In this document: positions 41,460 through 48,476 of the stretch, piece after piece
Numbering within the stretch: position 1 is the first letter of the stretch
How the letters are laid out: each line of letters begins with the position of its first letter
Position numbers and translations under genes: made by a program
The notes under the pieces: generated by a model
What the model saw: only the letters and a program-made list of their open reading frames with translations
What the model was told of the DNA's origin: nothing
The model's database searches: none
Source of the DNA: Hymenobacter nivis
GTDB taxonomy: Bacteria > Bacteroidota > Bacteroidia > Cytophagales > Hymenobacteraceae
NCBI RefSeq assembly: GCF_006439025.1
Contig: NZ_RCYZ01000006.1
Location: 124,001 to 188,000 of the forward strand
DNA length: 64,000 nt
Reading direction: 5' to 3'

Positions 41460-41464
41460 GCATC

Positions 41465-43129
41465 CTAGCGGTGGTAGGTTGGGTCGAGGTAATCAGCGGG
41501 CGGGCAGTTCTGGGGCCCCTGGCCGGGGGCGGGCTCGGCGTCGTCGAACTTGACGAGGTTGAGGTGGATCTGGCGGTCAATTACGAAGTCGAAAAACTGG
41601 CGGTAGCGGCGGCCTTCTAGGTAGCAATCCTCGGCCAGATAGTAGGCTCCCATATCGGTGGGCGCGGGCAGGGCGCGGGTGATGGCGCCCCGTTCGCGGG
41701 TGATGTAGAAAGCTTCGTCGTTGTCGAGGCGCGAATCCTTGTACACATACAGGGGCTGACCCTTCGTGATTTGGCCCACCCGGATGCTGGCCGCGCGGTA
41801 GGGCACGATGTCGTTGGTTTTGTAGCGCGCCGGCAGCACAAATAAGTTGAAGCCCACCCGCAGGCACAGCAGGTAGGCGCACAGCACCACCAGCCGCTGC
41901 GCCGGCAGCGTGTAGTAGAGGTACGCTAGCGCTACCAGGGCCCCAAACACGAGCGCCGTTTTCGGCAACAGGCCCGGCACGTCGGCGATGTGCGGGATGA
42001 ACGGCGGCGCGAGCAGCGCCAGCGCCACCACCGAGAGCACGAACAGCAGCACGCCGTCCACCACCCGGTTTTGCCAGGGGCCCTGGGCTTGGTAGTGGTC
42101 GTAGAAGTAGATCATCACCGTGATGAGCAGCGGGATGAGCGGGAACAAGTAGCGCGGAATGGTGGCCGGCGAGAGCCAGAAAATCGGCGTCAGGGCCAGG
42201 AAAATGAAGGCGTTGAACTTCAGAAACGGGTGGGCCTGAATGGTTTGCCACCAGCCGCGGCGCACCAGGCACACCACCAGCAGGGTCCAGGGCGCAAACC
42301 AGCCCAGGAAATCGAACGGGTAGGTGAGCACGTGCTTGATGGACTTGAAGAGCGGCTGCTCGGCCACCGTGCGCTGGCTCGACTGGTCCCAGAGGGTGTA
42401 GAAGTAGTCGTGCAGCGAGTTGTAGCGGCTGTACACCAGAAAGTAGCTGCCCACGATGGCCACGAACACCCCGATGCCCAGGAAATGGGCCCCCGAAAAC
42501 AGCCGCTTGAAGTTCTTCGAATACCAGCAAAACACCACCAGCGTAATGCCCTGAAACGCAATGGACGGCAGCCCTTTCAGCATGAAGCCCACCGCCGTGA
42601 GGGCGTAGGTAATGGCAAACAGCCGCCGCCATTGCCCCTTTTCGGCGAAGTAGAACACGGCCGCAAAGCCCAGGTAGGTGATCCAGGCGTGCAGCGTGTC
42701 GATGAGGCCCTGGAAAGAATCCCAAAACAGCATCCGCCCGCAGGTGATGAACGCAAACGCCGCCACAAACCCCAGCCGGGGCCCCAAATACCGCCGCACC
42801 ACCACAAACAAGGTGGCCGCGTAGCCCAGCAGCGAGAGCACCGTGGGCAGCCGCACCACCAGCTCCGACTGGCTCCCGGTGATATTGAACAGCCCCAGCA
42901 GCAGCCAGTTATACAGCGGCGGCTTATTGTAATAGTACACGCCTTGCAGCGTGGACACGAAGTAGTTGCCCGAGTCCTTCAGCTCCAGCGTTACCAGGGC
43001 CCTAATGGGCTCGTCCACTTGCAGCGGCAGCAGCCCCAGGTGGATGAATAGCGCCGGGCCCAGCGCCAGCAGGCACAGCACCATCAGCGCCCACGGGCGC
43101 TGCTGAAACCACAGGGTAAACGACGACAT
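41465..43129 (-). CDS. GT39/ArnT-like glycosyltransferase
   Basis: 554 residues with about eleven spans. The first loop has GLLPLQVDEPIRALVTLELKDSGNYF, a GT-C acidic motif (DEP), followed by GVYYYNKPPLYNWLLLGLF, the conserved KPP(L/F)YxW segment of ArnT-type enzymes. The extracytoplasmic C-terminal part (about 440-554) has no motif I recognise. It should use a polyprenyl-phosphate-linked sugar to modify a lipid or protein on the outer face of the inner membrane. A TAGTTTTG box lies about 24 nt upstream of the start. Confidence 0.88.
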   Translation of the reverse strand: MSSFTLWFQQRPWALMVLCLLALGPALFIHLGLLPLQVDEPIRALVTLELKDSGNYFVSTLQGVYYYNKPPLYNWLLLGLFNITGSQSELVVRLPTVLSLLGYAATLFVVVRRYLGPRLGFVAAFAFITCGRMLFWDSFQGLIDTLHAWITYLGFAAVFYFAEKGQWRRLFAITYALTAVGFMLKGLPSIAFQGITLVVFCWYSKNFKRLFSGAHFLGIGVFVAIVGSYFLVYSRYNSLHDYFYTLWDQSSQRTVAEQPLFKSIKHVLTYPFDFLGWFAPWTLLVVCLVRRGWWQTIQAHPFLKFNAFIFLALTPIFWLSPATIPRYLFPLIPLLITVMIYFYDHYQAQGPWQNRVVDGVLLFVLSVVALALLAPPFIPHIADVPGLLPKTALVFGALVALAYLYYTLPAQRLVVLCAYLLCLRVGFNLFVLPARYKTNDIVPYRAASIRVGQITKGQPLYVYKDSRLDNDEAFYITRERGAITRALPAPTDMGAYYLAEDCYLEGRRYRQFFDFVIDRQIHLNLVKFDDAEPAPGQGPQNCPPADYLDPTYHR

Positions 43130-43152
43130 GCGGGCAGGGGAACGGTAAACCG

Positions 43153-43160
43153 CAAAACTA
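43153..43160 (-). promoter_or_regulatory. -7 box TAGTTTTG for the GT39-type gene
   Basis: Read on the minus strand; 23 nt lie between it and the start codon at 43129. Confidence 0.5.
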
Positions 43161-43182
43161 CGGCGCCGGGCAGTAGCGCTGT

Positions 43183-43298
43183 TGTAGCGCGGACTTTAGC
43201 TACGCTGACCTTCGGTTGTAGTCCGCGGCGCTGCCCGGTCGCTGCCCGATCGTCGGCAGGACGAAGCGAGCGCCGCGAACTACAAAGTCCGCGCTACA
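43183..43298. repeat. palindromic intergenic repeat, copy B
   Basis: 116 bp. The left end TGTAGCGCGGACTTTAG and right end ACTACAAAGTCCGCGCTACA mirror each other. The core GTCGGCAGGACGAAGCGAG is the same as in copy A. Confidence 0.8.
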
Positions 43299-43308
43299 GC
43301 CTGGGGCC

Positions 43309-44160
43309 CTAGTGCTTGGCGGCCGGCGGCTTAAACACCAGGCGGAACCCTTTGAGGGCCGCGGGGTGGTAGATGGTGCCGTGGGTTTCGAGCGGCATGG
43401 GGTCGTAGTGCCAAATGAGGGCGCGGCCGTCGGGGGCCCCCAAGGCTTTGGTGAGGCGCTCGGTGTCGGCCACAATCTCCTTCTCGTTGCTGGTGGCCAG
43501 GTACAGGGTTTTGGGCGGGCCAGGGTGGGCGCGGCGCAGGGCCCCGGCCTGGGCCACCAGCTGCGCGTTGTTCCACCACAGGCTGGGGTCGAAGGCGAGG
43601 TAGGTGCTGAACAAGTCGGGCTCCAGCAGCAGGGTTTCGACCACGAACAGCCCGGCCAGCGACTCGCCCACGATGGCCGTTTCGGCCGTGGTGCGGTAGC
43701 GCTGCTTGATGGCCGGCATCAGCTCGGTGCGGATGAACTGCCGGAATGCGGCCGAGCCGCCCACGCGGGGCGCAATCTTTTTGTCGTCGGGGTTGGTGGT
43801 GGGGCCCGTCAGGTCGCGGCGGCGCGCCGTGTTCTCGATGCCCACCAAAATGAACGGCCGCATGGTGCCGTTGCCCACCGACACCTGCACCAGGCCCGCC
43901 ACGTGCAGGAAATCTTCCTGCACGCCGCCGTCGGGCATGTACAGCACGGGCAGGCGCAGGGCGGCCGAATCGGCGTAGCCCGGCGGCAAGTACACGTTGA
44001 TGCGGCGGGTTTCGCCCAGCACCTTGGAGGGCAGGGTGAACGTTTGGCCGATGGCCAACGGCTCTGCTAGGGCCCCCAGGGTTTGGGCCCGCAGGGCGTG
44101 CGCGGCCAATAAAAACAAGCCCGGCAGGAGCGCGCGGAGCACAGTACGGAAAGTAATCAT
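43309..44160 (-). CDS. secreted esterase of the enterochelin-esterase-like alpha/beta hydrolase family
   Basis: 283 residues. The signal peptide is MITFRTVLRALLPGLFLLAAHALRA. The esterase domain has RINVYLPPGY, LPVLYMPDGG and the nucleophile elbow IVGESLAGLFVVE with Ser167. WWNN and, near the end, ETHGTIYHPA with His fit the family, called putative esterase or IroE/Fes-like. It is predicted to be periplasmic or secreted. The stop TAG continues into GGCCCCAG. Confidence 0.85.
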   Translation of the reverse strand: MITFRTVLRALLPGLFLLAAHALRAQTLGALAEPLAIGQTFTLPSKVLGETRRINVYLPPGYADSAALRLPVLYMPDGGVQEDFLHVAGLVQVSVGNGTMRPFILVGIENTARRRDLTGPTTNPDDKKIAPRVGGSAAFRQFIRTELMPAIKQRYRTTAETAIVGESLAGLFVVETLLLEPDLFSTYLAFDPSLWWNNAQLVAQAGALRRAHPGPPKTLYLATSNEKEIVADTERLTKALGAPDGRALIWHYDPMPLETHGTIYHPAALKGFRLVFKPPAAKH

Positions 44161-44204
44161 GCCCCAAGATTAAGGGAGATAGTGCCTGCCCACGCTACGG
44201 GCCC

Positions 44205-45134
44205 CTAGCGCCAGCGCACTTTGGCGCCCGATTGGCCGGCCCACAAGCGTTCGGGCACGCTCTCGAGGATAAGCTGGCGCAGGGCCGTGAGCAGGGGTAC
44301 GCGCACGAAGCCGTGGTGCACCACCAGGCTCACCTCGCGCACGGGCTGCGGGTCGACGAAGCGCTTCACCAGCGGGTTTGTGTCTACTTCTTCGAGCACG
44401 GCCAGCTCGGGCACCAGCGTGTAGCCCTGGTGGCGGCGCACCAGCTCCATCAGCGTTTCAATGGAGCCGCTCTCGTAGGTCACGTGGGCGGCGGGGTCGG
44501 TGGTGGCGGCGCACAGGTTCAGCACCTGGTGGCGGAAGCAGTGGCCCTGCTGCATCAGCCACATGCCGGGGGCCTTGAGGTCGGCGGCTTCGATTTGGGC
44601 CTTGCCGGCCAATTGGTGGTTGGCCGAAACGTAGGTCAGGAACGGCTCCTCCAGCACGGGCAGCTCGCGCAGCTGGCGGTCGTCGAGGGGCGTCACGAGC
44701 AGGCCCACGTCGAGGCGGTGGTCCTTGAGCTGCACCATAATTTCCTCCGAACGCAGCTCCTCCACCCGCACCTGCAGCTGCGGGTAGGCCGTGGTGAGGC
44801 CCACCAAAAAGCGCGGCACCAGGTACGGCGCCAGCGTGGGGATGACGCCCAGCCGCAGCTCGCCCACCATTTCGCCCTTCTCCACCTGCACCAGTTCGCG
44901 CAGCTGCTGGGCCTCGCGCAGCACCTGCCGGGCCTGGGCTATCACCTTCATGCCCACCGCGGTGGGCTCGGCGCCCTTCTTGTTGCGGTCGAACAGCAGC
45001 ACGCCCAACTCGTCCTCCAGCTTCTGCACTTGCACGCTGAGGGCGGGCTGGGTCACGAAGCTTTTTTCAGCCGCCAGCCCGAAGCTGCGGTGCGTATCGA
45101 GGGCCACGAGGTAGGTGAGCTGTTGCAGGTTCAT
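44205..45134 (-). CDS. oxyR: hydrogen peroxide sensor OxyR (LysR family)
   Basis: 309 residues from ATG 45134. The N-terminal HTH is MNLQQLTYLVALDTHRSFGLAAEKSFVTQPALS. The effector domain carries GHCFRHQVLNLC, giving Cys199 and Cys208 at the same numbers and spacing as E. coli OxyR, which oxidises these to a disulfide. It should activate peroxide defence genes. No catalase or Ahp gene is in the window; the divergent region upstream leads to other genes. The start is supported by a -7 box 4 nt away. Confidence 0.93.
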   Translation of the reverse strand: MNLQQLTYLVALDTHRSFGLAAEKSFVTQPALSVQVQKLEDELGVLLFDRNKKGAEPTAVGMKVIAQARQVLREAQQLRELVQVEKGEMVGELRLGVIPTLAPYLVPRFLVGLTTAYPQLQVRVEELRSEEIMVQLKDHRLDVGLLVTPLDDRQLRELPVLEEPFLTYVSANHQLAGKAQIEAADLKAPGMWLMQQGHCFRHQVLNLCAATTDPAAHVTYESGSIETLMELVRRHQGYTLVPELAVLEEVDTNPLVKRFVDPQPVREVSLVVHHGFVRVPLLTALRQLILESVPERLWAGQSGAKVRWR

Positions 45135-45138
45135 GGGG

Positions 45139-45146
45139 CAAAGATA
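45139..45146 (-). promoter_or_regulatory. -7 box TATCTTTG of oxyR
   Basis: Minus strand, 4 nt before the start codon; TTTTTTG lies about 21 nt further upstream as a plausible -33 element. The transcript would be leaderless or nearly so. Confidence 0.6.
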
Positions 45147-45259
45147 AGGCTTGCTTATGCTGATGTTCAAAAAAGAAGATTTTGCTTATGTGTGGCAACG
45201 CAAAGGGCCGCCCCAGCAACTGGAACGGCCCTTGCGCAAACGCAGTTGGCCCGGGGGCC

Positions 45260-46765
45260 CTACAGCGGCTTTTTCAGCGAATCCTGAAACTTCTTGATTT
45301 GCGGGGCCACCACTTTCTGGTCGCCCACCACTACGATGGTCATGGCCTCGGGGCGGATATACTGGCGGGCGGTGGCGCTCACCTGCGCGGGCGTCACGGC
45401 GTTGATGTTTTTCACCTGCTCGGTGAGGAAGGTATCGGGCAGGCCCTGCAAGTCCAAGGTGTTCAGCTGGCTGATGATGCCGCCGGGGTTGGAGTTGCGC
45501 AGCACAAACATGCCGCTCTCGAAGTTCTGAATGCCCTTGAGCTCGTCGGCCGAGGGCGGCGTTTTCTGGAGCCGCTCGATTTCGTTCACGATTTCGTGCA
45601 GCGAATTGTACGTGTCCTTGGTCGTCACGTCGGCGCTCTCGCTCCAGTCGCCGGTGTGGTAGTGGGTGGCCACCGAGCTGTAGGGCGAGTACGTGTAGCC
45701 CTTGTCCTCGCGGATGTTGCGGGTGATGCGCGAGCCGAACGAGCCGCCGAGCAGCGAGTTCATCACCCGCAGCCGGATGTAGTCGGGGCTGGTGGGGTCG
45801 GCCGCCGGCAGGCCGACCACAAGCGTCGATTGCGGCGCGCTGGGCCGGTCCTGGGTCAGCACCTGGGCCTTGGTGAGGGGCTTGGCCGCCTCAATGTGCG
45901 GCGCGGGGCCCTTGGCCCAGGGGCCCCAGGCGGCGGTGAGGGCCTGGCGCAGGGCGGGCGCATCAAACTTGCCGGCCACGTACACGCTGGTGCGCTGGGC
46001 CCCAAACTGGTTCTTGTAGAAGTTCTGCACCTGCGCCAGCGTCAGGGCGTCGAGCTGCGCATCGGTGGGGATGGGCCGGCCGTAGGGGTGGTCGCCGTAG
46101 ATGGCGGCCGTGAATTTCTGGTGCGCCTGGGTGCTGGGGTACGAGCGCGAGAGGTTGGCTTGGCGCTTCATGTCGGTTTTGAGGCGCGCCACTTCGCTGG
46201 CCGGCAGGGCGGGGTGCTGCACAATGTCGGCGAGCAGCGCGGCCAGCTGGGGCGCGTACTCCGACAGGCACGAGGCCCAGAGGTAGGTTTGGTCGGAGCC
46301 GGCCGAGATGCTGAGCGAGCCGCCCATGCCGGCCACTTTTTCGGCGAGCTGGGTGGCCGAGAGCGTGGCCGTGCCCTCGTTCAGGAGCTTGGCCAGCAGG
46401 TCGGCGATGTACACTTCGTCGGGGCCCTCGTGCACGTTGCCGGCCTGCACGGCCACCATCATCGTCACCTTGGGCACCTGGCCGTAGGGCACCAGGCGGG
46501 CTTGCAGGCCGTTGTCGAGGGTGAATTCCTCCTTGGCGGGCAGGGCAAAATCGCGCGGGGCGCTGCCCACGGGCGGGGCCTCCTTGGGGGCCGTGGGGGC
46601 CTGGGCGGCCACGGCGTTGGCCACGCCGCCGGTGCGGGTAGTGGCCTTGGCGGTGGTTTTCTTGACGGGGTGAGCCGCGGCTTTTTTGGCCGGCGCCTGG
46701 GCCTGGGCGGGCGCGGCCAGGGCCCCCAGCGCGGTGGCGAGCAGCCCAATGGTTAGCTTGTTCAT
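45260..46765 (-). CDS. M16-family peptidase homologue, non-catalytic subunit
   Basis: 501 residues with a signal peptide (MNKLTIGLLATALGALAAPAQA) and an Ala/Lys/Pro linker to about residue 70. Two M16 domains follow. The zinc motif HxxEH is replaced by YIADLL (119-124), so this chain cannot bind zinc there. In the second domain SFGSRITRNIREDKGYTYSPYS is the family Arg/Tyr substrate-binding region. It probably pairs with the catalytic M16 gene just upstream, like the beta/alpha subunits of processing peptidases. Its stop TAG runs into GGCCCCC. Confidence 0.9.
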   Translation of the reverse strand: MNKLTIGLLATALGALAAPAQAQAPAKKAAAHPVKKTTAKATTRTGGVANAVAAQAPTAPKEAPPVGSAPRDFALPAKEEFTLDNGLQARLVPYGQVPKVTMMVAVQAGNVHEGPDEVYIADLLAKLLNEGTATLSATQLAEKVAGMGGSLSISAGSDQTYLWASCLSEYAPQLAALLADIVQHPALPASEVARLKTDMKRQANLSRSYPSTQAHQKFTAAIYGDHPYGRPIPTDAQLDALTLAQVQNFYKNQFGAQRTSVYVAGKFDAPALRQALTAAWGPWAKGPAPHIEAAKPLTKAQVLTQDRPSAPQSTLVVGLPAADPTSPDYIRLRVMNSLLGGSFGSRITRNIREDKGYTYSPYSSVATHYHTGDWSESADVTTKDTYNSLHEIVNEIERLQKTPPSADELKGIQNFESGMFVLRNSNPGGIISQLNTLDLQGLPDTFLTEQVKNINAVTPAQVSATARQYIRPEAMTIVVVGDQKVVAPQIKKFQDSLKKPL

Positions 46766-46788
46766 AATGGTATGGAAAGCAGGATGGG

Positions 46789-48237
46789 CTAGCTCTTGGC
46801 CAGCGGGTTGACGATGAGCAGGGTGCGGTTGGTGGGGCGCAAGTATTCCCGCGCGGTTTTTTGCAGCAGCGCGGGCGTCACCTTGCGGAACTCGCTCTCC
46901 AGCTTGTTGATGCGCGCCGGGTCGTTGTCGAACAAGGCGAAGGCGGCCAGCAAATCGGCCCGCCCGAAGTTGTCGGAGCCGCTCACCTGGTCGTAAAACG
47001 ACGAGCGCATCTTCACCACCGCCAGGTCCAGCGTGGCCTGGTCGATGCCCGTGCTGGTGAGGCGGTTAACTTCGCGGTCGAGCACGCGCACCACCGAGTC
47101 GGCCTGCACGGCGGGGTCGTACACCAGGCTGCCCATCCACAGCATGGGCCCCGCGTAGTTGAACTGGTTGCCCAGGTCGTTGTTGATGCCGCCGCCCACG
47201 CCGTCGGAGTAGCCGCGCTTCTGCACCAGGGCCTGGTAGAGGCGGCTGTCGTTGCCCTGCAGCAGGATTTGGTCCAGCAAAATCATGGCGTAGTACTCGG
47301 GCGTGTTGCGCTCGGGCATGTGGTAGGCGAAGGCCAGCGCCGGCTTGGCGGCCAGCTTGTCGTCCTTCGTGAAGCGCTGCTCGGCTTCCTGGCGCGGCTC
47401 GGCCAGGTCGGGCTTGGGGGGCGGCGTGGCGCTCGGAATGTTGCCGTAGTACTTGGTAATCCAGGCCTTGGCCTCGGCCGGCTCAAAGTCGCCCACCACG
47501 GCCAGCACGGCGTTGTTGGGGGCGTAGTAGGTTTTGAAGAAGTCCTTGGTGTCGGCCAGGTTGGCCGCGTCCAGGTCTTTTAGGTCGCCGTAGAAGTTGT
47601 GGGCGTTGTTCCAGTTCTTGTTGGCCTTCTGGGGCATGTCGAGCCACGGGAAGCCGCCGTAGGGCTGGTTGAGCACGTTCACGCGCACCTCGCTTTTCAC
47701 CACGCCCTGCTGGTTGGTGAGGTTGCTTTGGTTGATGGCCAGGCCCCGCATCCGGTCGGCCTCGGCCCACAGAATCGTTTCGAGCTTATTGCTCGGCACC
47801 ACCTCGAAGTAGTTCGTGAAGTCGAAGCGCGTGGAGCCGTTCATGCTGCCGCCGTTCTTCTGAATGAGCCCGATAAACTCGGCCTTGCCCAGGTTCTGCG
47901 AGCCCTGAAACATCAGGTGCTCAAACAAATGCGCGAAGCCCGTGCGGTTGCGCGGCTCGGTGCGGAAGCCCACCGCGTAGTAGGCGGCCACGGTGGCCGT
48001 GGGCGCCGTGTGGTCGGGCGAGAGCACCACCCGCAGCCCGTTCGGCAAAGTGTAGTACTCCACCGGAATCTGGAACGCCGGGCCGGCCGGCGCCGCGGCG
48101 GCCACCGGCGCGGCGGCTGCGGTGGCCGCAGCCGGAGCGGTCGTCACCACGGCCGCGGTTTTGGGGCTGCACGCGCCCAGGGCCAGGGCCCCCAGGGCGC
48201 AGCCCAGGCCCCGGCGTAACAATAAAGCGTGTTTCAT
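46789..48237 (-). CDS. M16-family zinc metallopeptidase, catalytic subunit (lipoprotein)
   Basis: 482 residues. The lipoprotein signal ends LALGACSPK. The catalytic motif is GFAHLFEHLMFQG with His103, Glu106 and His107; the distal Glu ligand lies in the segment TNQQGVVKSEVR. The domain pair matches pitrilysin/insulinase-type periplasmic proteases. The non-catalytic partner follows after 23 bp, so they form an operon. They likely degrade or process exported peptides. Confidence 0.93.
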   Translation of the reverse strand: MKHALLLRRGLGCALGALALGACSPKTAAVVTTAPAAATAAAAPVAAAAPAGPAFQIPVEYYTLPNGLRVVLSPDHTAPTATVAAYYAVGFRTEPRNRTGFAHLFEHLMFQGSQNLGKAEFIGLIQKNGGSMNGSTRFDFTNYFEVVPSNKLETILWAEADRMRGLAINQSNLTNQQGVVKSEVRVNVLNQPYGGFPWLDMPQKANKNWNNAHNFYGDLKDLDAANLADTKDFFKTYYAPNNAVLAVVGDFEPAEAKAWITKYYGNIPSATPPPKPDLAEPRQEAEQRFTKDDKLAAKPALAFAYHMPERNTPEYYAMILLDQILLQGNDSRLYQALVQKRGYSDGVGGGINNDLGNQFNYAGPMLWMGSLVYDPAVQADSVVRVLDREVNRLTSTGIDQATLDLAVVKMRSSFYDQVSGSDNFGRADLLAAFALFDNDPARINKLESEFRKVTPALLQKTAREYLRPTNRTLLIVNPLAKS

Positions 48238-48343
48238 CTAGCAGAAAAAGAAGGTGAAAGGAAAATGAATCTAGGAAACGCAATATTAAGGCAAATCCTT
48301 ATCCCCTAGATGCTACTGTCCCACAAAAGGTTGCCCTGCCCGG

Positions 48344-48450
48344 TGTAGCGCCGACTCTGCGCGTCCGCGCCGAGCGCCGCGGGTACTGCCCCGCCCGTTC
48401 AATCGTGCTGCTCGCCGCGCTCGCCACGGACTTGCCAAGCCCGCGCTACA
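48344..48450. repeat. palindromic intergenic repeat, copy D (degenerate)
   Basis: 107 bp bounded by TGTAGCGCCGACTCTG and AGCCCGCGCTACA. The ends match the family, but the core is changed and CGGCAGGACGAAGC is absent. Confidence 0.6.
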
Positions 48451-48464
48451 TCCGCCGGGGCCCC

Positions 48465-48472
48465 GACCTTTG
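48465..48472 (+). promoter_or_regulatory. -7-like box GACCTTTG before murF-alr
   Basis: One base off TAnnTTTG, followed by CCCC and then the GTG start. The spacing and the CCCC spacer are the same as at oxyR, which supports the GTG start at 48477. Confidence 0.4.
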
Positions 48473-48476
48473 CCCC

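Noticed and set aside
41364-43298. Copies A and B as terminal repeats of one transposon enclosing the GT39-type gene
   Set aside because: The enclosed gene is an ordinary glycosyltransferase, no transposase is present, and further copies occur elsewhere in the same form.
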